Origin: Gammaproteobacteria bacterium
Lineage (GTDB): Bacteria > Pseudomonadota > Gammaproteobacteria > Pseudomonadales > Balneatricaceae
Assembly (NCBI GenBank): GCA_030748435.1
Contig: JASMLZ010000066.1
Location: forward strand, 1 to 39,057
DNA: 39,057 bases
Reading direction: 5' to 3'
The translations under genes were made by a program, and so were the position numbers. Below the pieces are notes generated by a model. That model saw only the letters and a program-made list of their open reading frames with translations, was not told where the DNA came from and searched no databases. Of the stretch, positions 23,527-33,032 are shown in pieces. Every line of letters starts with the position of its first letter. The first letter of the stretch is position 1.

Positions 23527-24297
23527 TTAGGTGCTAGGATCCTGTTTTATTAACTGCTCGGCAGTATGGCCAAATCTCCGTTGGCGCAAACTAAACTCAA
23601 CCAGTGTATCGACAAACTGCTGATGTTTAAACTCTGGCCACAAAGTTTGTGCAAACACAAATTCAGCATAGGCCAATTGCCACAAAAGAAAATTACTAAT
23701 GCGCTGCTCACCACTGGTACGTATACACAAGTCAACTGCTGGCAGATCACTCAGGCACAACCCATTAGCAAAGCTGGTTGCATCTACCTCATCAACCTGT
23801 AACTGACCATCCAGCACAGCTGCAGCCGCTTTGCGTGCAGCCATAACAATATCCCACTGTCCGCCATAATTGGCAGCAATATTCAGTTGTAAACCGGTAT
23901 TTTGGCCTGTCAGCTCTTCTGCCTGAGCAATCAAATGCTGTAATTTGGGCTCCAAAGCAGCGATATCGCCAATAATGCGCAGACGAATATTGTTTTCATG
24001 CAATTTGCCAACTTCACGCTGCAAAACATACACAAACAGATCCATCAGAGCCCGCACCTCTAATGGTGGACGGCGCCAATTTTCGCTGCTAAAAGCGAAC
24101 AGCGTTAGCGCCTTCAGCTCATAGTGCACAGCAGTTTCCACCACAGCCTTTACGGCATCAACACCAGCTTTATGTCCTGCCACACCAGACAGACTGTTGG
24201 CCTTTGCCCAACGATTGTTACCATCCATGATAATAGCCACATGCTGAGGCAAATTGGCAATGGAAGTCGCTAATATTGCAGTACGTGGATCAGCCAT
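23527..24297 (-). CDS. uppS: Undecaprenyl diphosphate synthase (cis-prenyltransferase)
   Basis: Extends farnesyl diphosphate with eight isopentenyl diphosphate units to make C55-PP for peptidoglycan and LPS. The catalytic block HVAIIMDGNNRWAK has Asp25, and the ALTLFAFSSENWRRP and DLCIRTSGEQRISNFL motifs are intact; 256 aa is normal. It shows the cell needs isoprenoid precursors although dxr, ispD and ispF are missing from their normal places. It follows frr after a 172-bp gap in which I see no gene. Confidence 0.97.
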   Translation of the reverse strand: MADPRTAILATSIANLPQHVAIIMDGNNRWAKANSLSGVAGHKAGVDAVKAVVETAVHYELKALTLFAFSSENWRRPPLEVRALMDLFVYVLQREVGKLHENNIRLRIIGDIAALEPKLQHLIAQAEELTGQNTGLQLNIAANYGGQWDIVMAARKAAAAVLDGQLQVDEVDATSFANGLCLSDLPAVDLCIRTSGEQRISNFLLWQLAYAEFVFAQTLWPEFKHQQFVDTLVEFSLRQRRFGHTAEQLIKQDPST

Positions 24298-24469
24298 ATG
24301 CGTTTCCTTCCAAACTGGATAGACTCATATTGAGCACTTTGTAGAAGCCAAAACTTGGCCATGTAACAAGGAAAAAAGCCACACAAAAAGGCAGTTTTTG
24401 CAGCATAAACAACCGTTTGCGTTTGCTTTTAACACCGTCGCAGGACGCAATAACCATCGTGCCAAGGTC

Positions 24470-25027
24470 TTATACTTCCAACAAGTCTTTTTCTTTCGCG
24501 GCCAAGGCCAGATCAACCGCTTCGATATGGGTGTCGGTCACTTTTTGAATAGCATCTTCGCCCCGACGAGCATCATCCTCGGTCACTTCTTTTTCTTTCA
24601 ACAGGTCTTTGATATCGCCGTTGGCATCACGACGGATATTACGGATAGAAATACGGGACTTTTCCGCTTCTTCACGCGCCTGACGAATGTAACCCTTGCG
24701 GGTTTCTTCAGTCAATGCTGGCATGGGCACACGGATAACTTCGCCACTGGTAGCTGGGTTTAACCCCAGATCCGCCTTCATAATGGCTTTTTCAATTTCC
24801 GGAATCAGTGGTTTTTCCCAAGGTACTACAGCCAGTGTGCGTCCATCTTCGACGTTAACGTTAGCCAGCTGGTTCAATGGTGTATCAGCACCATAATAAG
24901 ACACCATAACAGTGTCCAGAATACTTGGATGAGCTCGGCCCGTGCGAATCTTCTTAAAAGCCGTATGCAGGGCTTCTACACTTTTATCCATACGCTCATC
25001 GGCGTCATCACGAATATCATTAATCAT
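24470..25027 (-). CDS. frr: Ribosome recycling factor
   Basis: Splits post-termination ribosomes together with EF-G. The 185-aa protein has the family blocks [36 protein letters not shown] and GKGY-like [11 protein letters not shown]. Its ATG lies inside the end of pyrH (8-nt overlap), so the two are coupled. Confidence 0.97.
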   Translation of the reverse strand: MINDIRDDADERMDKSVEALHTAFKKIRTGRAHPSILDTVMVSYYGADTPLNQLANVNVEDGRTLAVVPWEKPLIPEIEKAIMKADLGLNPATSGEVIRVPMPALTEETRKGYIRQAREEAEKSRISIRNIRRDANGDIKDLLKEKEVTEDDARRGEDAIQKVTDTHIEAVDLALAAKEKDLLEV

Positions 25028-25781
25028 TTGTTTCTCCAGCTTCTGGCAGGTTAACGTTAACTAGGGTACCTTCATGGCCACCCACCACAAGGTTAATTAA
25101 GGCGCCAGGCTTATTCATATTAAATACACGCACCGGCATACCCTGGTCACGACACAAACACATAGCGGTTAAATCCATTACTCCCAACTGGCGTTCAATA
25201 GCCTCATCGAATGTCAAAAAATCATATTTTTCAGCACTAGGATTAGTAACTGGGTCAGCAGTATACACACCATCAACCTTAGTCGCCTTTAATACAGCAT
25301 CAGCCTCAACCTCTATGCCACGCAAACTGGCAGCAGAGTCGGTGGTGAAGAAAGGGTTGCCCGTACCAGCAGAAAATATCACCACATTACCTTGCGACAG
25401 GTAGAGCATAGCATTACGGCGATCATAGTGGTCCACTACACCACTCATGGGGATAGCGGACATAACGCGAGTGGTTATATTAGATCGCTCCAGCGCATCA
25501 CGCATAGCCAGGGCATTCATCACCGTTGCCAGCATACCCATATGATCACCAGTCACACGGTCCATGCCTGCTTCACTCAAGGCTGCTCCTCGGAACAGGT
25601 TACCACCACCGATAACCAAACCAACCTGCACACCAATTCCCACCAATTGGCCAATCTCCAGGGCCATGCGATCCAGCACCTTCGGATCAATACCAAAATT
25701 TTCTTCGCCCATTAGGGCCTCACCACTAAGCTTCAACAAAATACGCTTGTAGCGTGGCTGGCGTTTATCGAATGCGGGCAT
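25020..25781 (-). CDS. pyrH: UMP kinase
   Basis: Phosphorylates UMP to UDP; the hexameric bacterial form of the amino acid kinase fold. [14 protein letters not shown] at the N-terminus, GGGNLFRG and the [12 protein letters not shown][15 protein letters not shown] region identify it; 253 aa is slightly longer than E. coli. It lies downstream of the tsf terminator and so probably has its own promoter in 25782-25938. Confidence 0.97.
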   Translation of the reverse strand: MPAFDKRQPRYKRILLKLSGEALMGEENFGIDPKVLDRMALEIGQLVGIGVQVGLVIGGGNLFRGAALSEAGMDRVTGDHMGMLATVMNALAMRDALERSNITTRVMSAIPMSGVVDHYDRRNAMLYLSQGNVVIFSAGTGNPFFTTDSAASLRGIEVEADAVLKATKVDGVYTADPVTNPSAEKYDFLTFDEAIERQLGVMDLTAMCLCRDQGMPVRVFNMNKPGALINLVVGGHEGTLVNVNLPEAGETND

Positions 25782-25938
25782 ATATGCTTCTCCAAATTCA
25801 GCAGGTGGCTTATTCTACAAAAATTTTTGCTAAAGTGCCTTAATCTTGGCTACTAAATTGCGCCATTTGTATGTTGTCATCTACGCTTGTACCTGACAAC
25901 AGGGCTAACAGCATAAGTGTCACACAAAATTCGAGGCT

Positions 25939-25968
25939 AAAAAAAAGGCGCCGATTATATCGACGCCT
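25939..25968 (-). terminator. Rho-independent terminator after rpsB-tsf
   Basis: On the minus strand GGCG-T-CGAT pairs with ATCG-G-CGCC around a short loop (25947-25967), followed by a run of eight T residues (25939-25946). It lies 17 bp after the tsf stop. Confidence 0.9.
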
Positions 25969-25984
25969 CTCTGGTCAGCTGCTA

Positions 25985-26842
25985 TTAGCCTTGCAATTGC
26001 GCAGCTACTTCAGCAGCAAAGTCGGTTTCTTCAACTTCGATACCTTCGCCTACTTCCAAGCGTGCGAAAGCAGATACTTCAGCCCCAGCGGCTTTTGCCA
26101 AGTCACCCACTTTTTGTTCGGGGTTTTTAACAAAAGGCTGTTCTACCAGACTGTTTTCGGCCAGGAATTTATTGATACGACCAACCATCATTTTTTCTAC
26201 GATGGCATCAGGCTTGCCTGCCATATCTGGCTGCGCCTTGATAATTTCTTCTTCCTTGGTCAATTCTTCAGCTGGCATATCATCACGAGTATTAACCCGA
26301 GGATTAACCGCAGTAACATGCATGGCAATGTCTTTAGCCAATTCAGCATCACCAGCAGTCATGGACACCAGAGCACCAATCTTGTTGTTGCTGTGCACAT
26401 AAGCGCCAACATTAACACCTTCCATCAGTACTGCCCGACGCGGAGTGATGTTTTCACCAATTTTCTGTACCAGAGCTTCACGCTCAGCATCCAGTGCAGC
26501 AGCAATAGGAGCCATATCAGTTGCCTTAGCAGCAAACGCCGCATCAGCCACTTTACCCACGAAAGCCAAGAAGCCGGCATCACGGGCAGCAAAGTCAGTT
26601 TCAGAGTTAACTTCTACCATCACGGCATAAGAATTGTCATCAGCGATACGCACCGCTACAACACCTTCAGCAGCAGTACGGCCCGCTTTTTTGGCAGCCT
26701 TCATACCACTATTCTTACGCAATTCTTCAATCGCCGCTTCAATGTCACCATCAGCGGCCACCAAAGCCTTCTTACATTCCATCATGCCCAGACCAGTGCG
26801 GTCGCGCAGTTCTTTTACCATAGTTGCAGCAATTGCAGCCAT
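25985..26842 (-). CDS. tsf: Elongation factor Ts
   Basis: Guanine nucleotide exchange factor for EF-Tu. The N-terminal UBA-like domain and the block [13 protein letters not shown] are followed by the core domains; 285 aa matches the proteobacterial form. It forms the standard rpsB-tsf operon (24-bp gap) and ends just before a strong terminator. The opposite strand has a long open frame across the gene, which is a composition artefact. Confidence 0.97.
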   Translation of the reverse strand: MAAIAATMVKELRDRTGLGMMECKKALVAADGDIEAAIEELRKNSGMKAAKKAGRTAAEGVVAVRIADDNSYAVMVEVNSETDFAARDAGFLAFVGKVADAAFAAKATDMAPIAAALDAEREALVQKIGENITPRRAVLMEGVNVGAYVHSNNKIGALVSMTAGDAELAKDIAMHVTAVNPRVNTRDDMPAEELTKEEEIIKAQPDMAGKPDAIVEKMMVGRINKFLAENSLVEQPFVKNPEQKVGDLAKAAGAEVSAFARLEVGEGIEVEETDFAAEVAAQLQG

Positions 26843-26866
26843 TGTTAGATCCTCAATAATCGACAG

Positions 26867-27610
26867 TTACGCTTCAGCTTCTGCTGATTCTTCAGCAACT
26901 TCAACAAACTCACCGGCAGCAGCGCCAGCAGCATTTTGACCAGCTGCACAAGCATCAGCCATGGCATTGACATAAATCTGGATAGCGCGCAAAGCGTCGT
27001 CATTACCAGGAATCACATAGTCAACACCATCAGGGTTGCTATTGGTATCAACAATACCAATTACCGGGATACCTAACTTGTTGGCTTCATTCACAGCAAT
27101 ACGTTCGTGATCAACATCAACCACAAACAGTGCATCAGGCAGGCCGCCCATATTTTTGATACCGCCAATGGAACGCTCCAGCTTTTCCATTTCACGTTGG
27201 CGCATCAGGCCTTCTTTTTTGGTTAACTGTTCAAAAGTGCCATCATTAGACTGACCTTCAAGGTCGCGAAAACGACGGATAGACTGACGAATAGTCTTGT
27301 AGTTGGTTAGCATACCACCCAACCAGCGGTGGTTTACATAAGGCATGCCGACACGATCAGCTTGTTCCTTGATCACCTTGGAGGCGGCGCGCTTGGTACC
27401 AACGAACAGGATCTTGTTCTTGTTGGATGCCATGTTTTGCACAATGGCCAAAGCATCATTCAACGCTGGCACCGTTTGGTCCAGGTTAATGATATGAATT
27501 TTGTTACGAGCACCAAAGATGTACTGACCCATTTTAGGGTTCCAGTAACGAGTTTGGTGACCAAAGTGGGCACCTGCTTTTAGCAGATCACGCATTGCTA
27601 CTTGAGTCAT
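26867..27610 (-). CDS. rpsB: 30S ribosomal protein S2
   Basis: Ribosomal protein of the small subunit. The start [20 protein letters not shown], the [16 protein letters not shown] block and [12 protein letters not shown] are diagnostic; 247 aa. The acidic, Ala/Glu-rich tail is typical of gammaproteobacterial S2. It is preceded by a structured leader and an extended -10 promoter with a GC-rich discriminator, as expected for a growth-rate-controlled ribosomal operon. Confidence 0.98.
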   Translation of the reverse strand: MTQVAMRDLLKAGAHFGHQTRYWNPKMGQYIFGARNKIHIINLDQTVPALNDALAIVQNMASNKNKILFVGTKRAASKVIKEQADRVGMPYVNHRWLGGMLTNYKTIRQSIRRFRDLEGQSNDGTFEQLTKKEGLMRQREMEKLERSIGGIKNMGGLPDALFVVDVDHERIAVNEANKLGIPVIGIVDTNSNPDGVDYVIPGNDDALRAIQIYVNAMADACAAGQNAAGAAAGEFVEVAEESAEAEA

Positions 27611-27764
27611 AATATTTTCCGTTATGGGTTAGGCCTCCACAAACCCCTGCCCAGCCATGCTGAACCATGTCCAAATCAATGGCCCTAAGACCATCGACAC
27701 CCGAGAACATGTGTCGGTTTGTGTGTGACGTTAATTTAATTAACCTGAGTTACAAAAATCAGGC
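27611..27764 (-). promoter_or_regulatory. rpsB 5' leader (probable S2 autoregulatory element)
   Basis: About 150 nt of untranslated leader. A strong hairpin with arms CGACAC/GTGTCG is followed by a second one, ATGG/CCAT-based, and a conserved-looking G-rich stretch (GGGCAGGGG) before the start codon. Gammaproteobacterial rpsB leaders are known S2 binding sites for autogenous control; the assignment here rests on position, length and structure, not on a covariance-model match. Confidence 0.55.
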
Positions 27765-27770
27765 GCGCAA

Positions 27771-27799
27771 TTTATACCACAAACCCCCTCCAAAGGAAA
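27771..27799 (-). promoter_or_regulatory. Predicted rpsB promoter with GC-rich discriminator
   Basis: On the minus strand an extended -10, TGGTATAAA (-10 at 27771-27776), has a weak -35 TTTCCT (27794-27799) 17 bp upstream. The sequence after the -10 (TTGCGCGCC) is GC-rich, the pattern of stringently controlled ribosomal promoters. Confidence 0.6.
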
Positions 27800-27841
27800 G
27801 TTAATTTGGTATTTTAATCGTGTTCCCACATCTCAATATCT

Positions 27842-27849
27842 GTTACACT
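27842..27849 (+). promoter_or_regulatory. Possible extended -10 promoter for map
   Basis: TGTTACACT is an extended -10 on the plus strand (27841-27849), about 70 bp from the divergent rpsB -10, with no good -35. If correct the map transcript has a leader of about 190 nt in which I see no gene. Confidence 0.35.
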
Positions 27850-28042
27850 TTAGCCCCAAGCAAGGGAAACTCCACACAGTGTCATTAGCAAAGCTAAGGC
27901 AAGACAAAGGTTTGGCAAAACACCGTTGTTTATTGAGAATAAATGAGGACCACGAGCCAGATTTGAACGCCCTACCGAAGTGTCTGATGCTATTATCAGG
28001 GTGATCCCAAAAACCTCAGTCCGCCAGCAAGAGAAATTCGTC

Positions 28043-28813
28043 GTGAGCATTATCATCAAGACCCCGGAACAAATTGAAAAAATGCGTATTGCCTGCCGTT
28101 TGGCAGCCGCAGTATTGGAGATGATTGAGCCCTATGTCAAACCCGGGGCTACTACCAACCAACTCAACCAGATTTGCCATGATTATATTGTTAATGTGCA
28201 ACAAGCCATACCAGCGCCGCTAAATTATCACGGCTTTCCAAAATCCATTTGTACCTCGGTTAACCATGTTGTTTGCCATGGCATTCCTAATGATAAAGCC
28301 CTCAAGAAAGGGGATATTGTCAATATTGATATTACCGTCATCAAAGATGGTTACCACGGCGACACCAGTAAAATGTTCTGTATAGGTGACGTCCCTGCTC
28401 ATGCCCAACGTCTCATTGATATCACTTATGAGTGCCTGTATAAAGGCATAGCAATGGTTAAACCTGGAGCTCGCCTGGGGGATATTGGTGCTGTTATTCA
28501 GCAACATGCAGAAGCCCACCATTACTCCGTGGTACGCGAGTACTGTGGCCACGGCATTGGCGAAGGCTTCCACGAAGAACCGCAGGTATTACACTACGGC
28601 CAGGCAGGTACAGGTGCAGAACTAAAACCGGGTATGATTTTTACTATCGAACCTATGGTTAATGCTGGCAAGCGTCACGTAAAACTACTTAAGCGTGATG
28701 GCTGGACCGTAGAAACAACCGACAAACGCTTATCGGCTCAATTTGAACACACCATACTGGTCACACCTACTGGCTATGAAAACCTGACTCTACGCCAGGA
28801 GGAAAAGCTCTGA
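28043..28813 (+). CDS. map: Methionine aminopeptidase, type I (GTG start)
   Basis: Removes the initiator Met from nascent proteins. The metal ligands of the pita-bread fold are visible: VNIDITVIKDGYHGDTSKMF (two Asp), EYCGHGIG (His), FTIEPM (Glu) and SAQFEHTILVT (Glu). The frame is open to 27980, but family proteins begin at VSIIIKTPEQIEKMR, so the GTG at 28043 is the likely start (256 aa). It lies divergent to rpsB, as in E. coli, and its stop overlaps the proposed glnD start. Confidence 0.95.
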   Translation: MSIIIKTPEQIEKMRIACRLAAAVLEMIEPYVKPGATTNQLNQICHDYIVNVQQAIPAPLNYHGFPKSICTSVNHVVCHGIPNDKALKKGDIVNIDITVIKDGYHGDTSKMFCIGDVPAHAQRLIDITYECLYKGIAMVKPGARLGDIGAVIQQHAEAHHYSVVREYCGHGIGEGFHEEPQVLHYGQAGTGAELKPGMIFTIEPMVNAGKRHVKLLKRDGWTVETTDKRLSAQFEHTILVTPTGYENLTLRQEEKL

Positions 28814-31521
28814 ACCCCAAAACGAATGTTAGCCCAGAGTTGCGGCGGGCTATTTTTGACAGTGCGTCATTACATGCCCAAATGGCCACCCAGACCGGTT
28901 CCATTACCAGCCTGCTTAAGCAGGCTTTAGAAACTGGCACCCAGCACCTTGATGATATCTTTCAAGCCTCCCGTCACACCCGGGTGGTTGAACTGGTCAA
29001 CGCCAGAGCCTGGCTGACAGATCGAATTCTAACCCTGCTATGGCAGCAATATAGCTGGCCTGAAGGTGCCGCACTAGTTGCCGTCGGTGGTTATGGCCGC
29101 GGGGAACTGCACCCACATTCAGATATTGATCTACTTATTCTGATCGATGACCAGGAGCCGTTATCCAGTTGGGAAGCAAGTGCCCAGCAGTTTGTCACCG
29201 CCCTGTGGGATCTGGGGGTAGTGATTGGCAGCAGTGTCCGCACCTATAGTGAATGCCAGACACAGGCCAAAGGTGATATAACTATCGCCACCAATCTGAT
29301 TGAGTCACGCGCTATTGTTGGTAAACCAACCTTGCGCAAACAACTATTTCGCTGGCTAATGAGTGATGACGCCTGGTCAGATGAAGACTTTTACAAAGCA
29401 CGTATTAAAGCCCAACAAGACCGCTATCAGCGCACCAACGAAACAGAATACAATCTGGAGCCAAACCTGAAAAGCTCACCAGGGGGCTTGCGCGATATTC
29501 AAACCATTACCTGGATTGGTAAACGCCATTTCGGTTTACGCTATATGCGTGATCTATACCAGCATGACTTTATAACCGAAGACGAACTGGGCTTCTTCTA
29601 TCGCGCCATCGAGTATCTATGGACTATTCGCTATGCTTTGCATTTGCAAAACAGACGCCCGGAAGATCGTTTATTATTTGACCAGCAACGCAAACTGGCC
29701 GCATTTTTTGGCTATGAGGATAATGACCAGGCACTTGCTGTTGAGCAGTTTATGCGCAAATACTACCGGGTGGCGATGCGCCTGGCTGAGCTCAATCAAA
29801 CCTTGTTACAACTGTTTGATCAGGCCATTCTGCGCGCTCATCAGCCAGACACCATTGTGCAGGTCAATCGCCGCTTTGAAATTCGCAATAACCTGCTCGA
29901 AGCCAAACATCAACGGGTATTTATACAACAACCCTTTGCCTTGATGGAAGCCTACGTGATTCTGGCCCAGCACCCGGACTGCTCAGCCATAGGTGCTGCT
30001 ACACAGCGCCTGATACGCACCCATAGACCCCTGATGGATGATAAACTGCGCAAGGACATCCGTGTTAATAGCCTGTTTATGGAGCTCTTACGCTCTCCCA
30101 AACGCATGTCTCATACCCTGATTGATATGCAACGCATAGGCTTACTGGCAAGCTATCTACCAGCCTTTGATCATATTACCGGACAGATGCAGCACGACCT
30201 GTTTCATATCTATACAGTCGATGCCCACACCCTGAAAATGGTAAAGCGCATGCGTGAAATGCTGCTAACCAGAGATCGCCAACGCTTTCCTATTGCCACT
30301 CGCGTAGTGCATGAACTCCCCAAGATCGAACTCTTGTATATTGCTGGTTTATACCATGATATTGCCAAGGGTAAAGGCGGCGATCATTCTCGTTTAGGAG
30401 CAGAAGAGGTGAAAGAATTTTGCCATCAGCACCATCTGGGAACATGGGATACAGATCTGGTCAGTTGGCTAATACGCCACCATCTGCTGATGTCAATGAC
30501 GGCGCAAAAACGTGATATAGGCAGCCCCGAAGTCATTCATGAATTTGCCGCCATAGTCGGCGATGAGTTGCATCTGGATTACCTGTATGTGATGACAGTA
30601 TGTGATATCTATGCCACTAATCCGGAACTATGGAATAACTGGCGCGCTTCTCTGATGCGCCAGTTATACACTGAAACCAACAGAGTCTTGCGCCTCGGCC
30701 TTGATTTGGACACACCTATTGACCACGCCAGTCTGATAGAACAAACGCAGATAGATGCCCGCAAGCTGCTCTTGGAAAAGCGTCTCAACCCTGCTGCAGT
30801 GCAGAACCTGTGGCAGCAACTGGGTGATGATTATTTTATCCGTGAACGGGCAGCTACCGTAGCCTGGCACACGCAACAGATTCTTGGTCATCAAAGCAAC
30901 ACCCCACTGGTTGCCATCAGCGAATTCAGTTTTAACGATTTTGAGGGCGGCAGTCAGATTTTTGTTTACACCAAAGACCAGCCTAACCTGTTTGCTGCCA
31001 TGTGTGCCATTATTGGCCAGTTAAATCTGAATATCTTTGATGCCCGTATTATCACTACTGATGACGGTTACAGTATGGATACCTTTATCGTACTGGATAA
31101 AGAAGGCCAAACACTGGATCAAACAGCTGAAGTGCGTCAACAACTGCAAGACAAGTTAACTCGAGCCCTGCAGCACCCCAAGGATTTCGCTTATCTGGTA
31201 GAACAACGTACGCCACGGTTACACAAGCTGTTTACCATCCCCACACAAGTTAATATTGCCAACCCAAAAGGCTTTAGCTGGACCCGTGTAGAGCTTATAT
31301 GTGCCGATCGTCCGGGTTTGCTGGCACAGGTAGGACTGGTATTTATGCGCTTGGGCATCAGTATACAAAAAGCCAAAATCCAATCCATGGGTGAACGTGT
31401 AGAAGACGTGTTCTTTATCACTGATATGGATGGTGAGCGCATTGTCGATAATGAAATCCTGCAGTGCTTGCAGCAACAAATCTGCTGCGCTTTGGATAGC
31501 CATATTAGCCAGGCACAATAA
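28810..31521 (+). CDS. glnD: Bifunctional uridylyltransferase / uridylyl-removing enzyme GlnD (probable CTG start)
   Basis: Senses glutamine and modifies PII proteins, the top of the nitrogen-regulation cascade. Domains in order: nucleotidyltransferase with GGYGRGELHPHSDIDLL (about residues 90-110), a helical linker, an HD hydrolase (GLYHDIAKGKGGDHSRLG, about residue 515) and two C-terminal ACT domains (about residues 700 and 825). An ATG start is missing. A perfect AGGAGG at 28797-28802 lies 7 nt before CTG at 28810, which overlaps the map stop and opens the frame NPKTNVSPELRRAIF, similar to the N-terminus of homologues. The next option, TTG at 28840, has no ribosome-binding site. About 903 aa from the CTG. 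Confidence 0.93.
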   Translation: MNPKTNVSPELRRAIFDSASLHAQMATQTGSITSLLKQALETGTQHLDDIFQASRHTRVVELVNARAWLTDRILTLLWQQYSWPEGAALVAVGGYGRGELHPHSDIDLLILIDDQEPLSSWEASAQQFVTALWDLGVVIGSSVRTYSECQTQAKGDITIATNLIESRAIVGKPTLRKQLFRWLMSDDAWSDEDFYKARIKAQQDRYQRTNETEYNLEPNLKSSPGGLRDIQTITWIGKRHFGLRYMRDLYQHDFITEDELGFFYRAIEYLWTIRYALHLQNRRPEDRLLFDQQRKLAAFFGYEDNDQALAVEQFMRKYYRVAMRLAELNQTLLQLFDQAILRAHQPDTIVQVNRRFEIRNNLLEAKHQRVFIQQPFALMEAYVILAQHPDCSAIGAATQRLIRTHRPLMDDKLRKDIRVNSLFMELLRSPKRMSHTLIDMQRIGLLASYLPAFDHITGQMQHDLFHIYTVDAHTLKMVKRMREMLLTRDRQRFPIATRVVHELPKIELLYIAGLYHDIAKGKGGDHSRLGAEEVKEFCHQHHLGTWDTDLVSWLIRHHLLMSMTAQKRDIGSPEVIHEFAAIVGDELHLDYLYVMTVCDIYATNPELWNNWRASLMRQLYTETNRVLRLGLDLDTPIDHASLIEQTQIDARKLLLEKRLNPAAVQNLWQQLGDDYFIRERAATVAWHTQQILGHQSNTPLVAISEFSFNDFEGGSQIFVYTKDQPNLFAAMCAIIGQLNLNIFDARIITTDDGYSMDTFIVLDKEGQTLDQTAEVRQQLQDKLTRALQHPKDFAYLVEQRTPRLHKLFTIPTQVNIANPKGFSWTRVELICADRPGLLAQVGLVFMRLGISIQKAKIQSMGERVEDVFFITDMDGERIVDNEILQCLQQQICCALDSHISQAQ

Positions 31522-31543
31522 TGCAGTTATTAAGGGCATTGCA

Positions 31544-31574
31544 TTGAGCATGGCCTGATAAAGTTTGCTATGAT
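31544..31574 (+). promoter_or_regulatory. Possible promoter for the ArsC-like gene and dapD-dapE
   Basis: An extended -10 TGCTATGAT (-10 at 31569-31574) lies downstream of TTGAGC (31544-31549) with a long 19-bp spacer, in the 87-bp gap after glnD. Confidence 0.4.
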
Positions 31575-31608
31575 ATGGGTCTTTTATTCAGCCCTATGGA
31601 AACCGACC

Positions 31609-31959
31609 GTGAGTGACATTACCATGCATGGCATCGCCAACTGTGACAGCATAAAAAAAGCCAAACAGTGGCTGACTAACGCCGGCCTTGAATATCAGTT
31701 TCGCGACTACAAGAAAAACCCTCCCAGCAGGTCAGAATTACAGACTTGGGCTGACTTGCTAGGCTGGGAAAGCTTATTAAACAAACGCGGTACCACTTGG
31801 CGCAAACTTGATCCAGCAATACAAGCCAACATCGCCGCAGACAACGCCCTGCAACTACTGGCCGAACACCCCAGCATGATCAAGCGGCCATTAATAATCA
31901 AAGATGGGCAAGCACTGGTTGGTTTCCAGGCTGCTACCTACACACAGTTTTTTGCTTAA
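31609..31959 (+). CDS. ArsC/Spx-family thioredoxin-fold protein (YffB-like)
   Basis: A 116-aa protein of the arsenate-reductase-like family without the full arsenate reductase signature; close to E. coli YffB. The N-terminal GIANCDSIKKAKQWL carries the single active-site Cys, and NKRGTTWRKLD and MIKRPLIIKDGQALVGF are the family blocks. Its substrate is unknown; it may be a glutathione-dependent thiol reductase. It regularly lies just before dapD in Pseudomonas-type genomes. I favour GTG at 31609; ATG at 31624 is possible, while the longer frame from 31570 is unlikely. dapC, found nearby in Pseudomonas, is absent. Confidence 0.88.
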   Translation: MSDITMHGIANCDSIKKAKQWLTNAGLEYQFRDYKKNPPSRSELQTWADLLGWESLLNKRGTTWRKLDPAIQANIAADNALQLLAEHPSMIKRPLIIKDGQALVGFQAATYTQFFA

Positions 31960-31982
31960 ACCCCTATTCTCAGGAGATATTT

Positions 31983-33020
31983 ATGAGCCACTTTAGTTTT
32001 GCTTTTGGTGTCGGCACTCAGTCCAGCCAGGGTGAATGGCTGGAAGTGTTTTATCCACAGCCGGTATTAAATCCAAGTGACAGCCTGGTCAAAGCCGTTG
32101 CGGGCGTATTGGGTAATGGTGTTATCACTGGTAACCATGCCGCAGTAATTAATGCCCAACAGGCCAGCCAAATCTGTGAAGCCATGCGCGCTATTGATCA
32201 TGAAGGCCAAGCCAAGTGGCTACGTCAGGCTGCTGATGCTGGTCAGCCTATGGTCATCACATTATTGGAGCATGACACTGCGCCCACTAGCACACCTGAA
32301 GTCTACCTGAAGCTGCAGCTACTATCTGACGGCCAGATTCAGCCTCACGGCCAGGATCTGACTGGCATCTTTGGTCTGCTACCCAACGTGGCCTGGACCA
32401 ACGAAGGCCCTATTGCCGTAGAAGATCTGACCCAACGTCAAATGGATGCGCGTCTGCGTGGTGCATGGCTACACGTTAATGCCGTAGACAAATTTCCACG
32501 CATGGTGGACTACAAGGTACCAGCCGGAGTACGCATTGGGGACGCGTCCAGAGTGCGCTTGGGAGCCCATCTGGCTGCTGGCACAACGGTTATGCACGAA
32601 GGCTTTGTTAACTTTAATGCTGGTACCGCGGGCAATAGCATGATCGAAGGACGTATTTCTGCTGGCGTGGTGGTAGGCAAGAACTCAGATCTGGGTGGTG
32701 GCTGTTCAACCATGGGCACCCTATCTGGCGGCGGTAAGGAAATTATTGCCGTGGGCGAAGACAGTCTGATCGGTGCCAATGCGGGTATTGGTATCGCTCT
32801 GGGCAACCGCTGTATTGTCGAGGCGGGTCTTTATATTACGGCTGGCACCAAGATCACCGTGTTAGATGCCAACAATCAGGAAGTGGGCACTACCAAAGGC
32901 GTGACCTTATCCGGCAAGGATGATTTGCTGTTCCGCCGCAATTCGCAAACAGGTCGGGTAGAAGTTAAGCCCAATGGTACCGCCGTTATCCTTAATGACG
33001 CCTTACATAGCCACAATTAA
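31983..33020 (+). CDS. dapD: Tetrahydrodipicolinate N-succinyltransferase, long (Pseudomonas-type) form
   Basis: Succinylates tetrahydrodipicolinate in the lysine and diaminopimelate pathway. At 345 aa it is the longer DapD class, distinct from the 274-aa E. coli enzyme. It has an N-terminal cap domain and a C-terminal left-handed beta helix (VRLGAHLAAGTTVMHEGFVN, GGGCSTMGTLSGGGKE). A good AGGAGA ribosome-binding site precedes the ATG. It is followed 12 bp later by dapE, the desuccinylation step. Confidence 0.96.
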   Translation: MSHFSFAFGVGTQSSQGEWLEVFYPQPVLNPSDSLVKAVAGVLGNGVITGNHAAVINAQQASQICEAMRAIDHEGQAKWLRQAADAGQPMVITLLEHDTAPTSTPEVYLKLQLLSDGQIQPHGQDLTGIFGLLPNVAWTNEGPIAVEDLTQRQMDARLRGAWLHVNAVDKFPRMVDYKVPAGVRIGDASRVRLGAHLAAGTTVMHEGFVNFNAGTAGNSMIEGRISAGVVVGKNSDLGGGCSTMGTLSGGGKEIIAVGEDSLIGANAGIGIALGNRCIVEAGLYITAGTKITVLDANNQEVGTTKGVTLSGKDDLLFRRNSQTGRVEVKPNGTAVILNDALHSHN

Positions 33021-33032
33021 TTTGGGAATATC

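Noticed and set aside
25871-26848. Long plus-strand open frame opposite tsf
   Set aside because: It mirrors the tsf codons, has a Ser/His-rich low-plausibility composition and no ribosome-binding site; tsf on the minus strand is certain.
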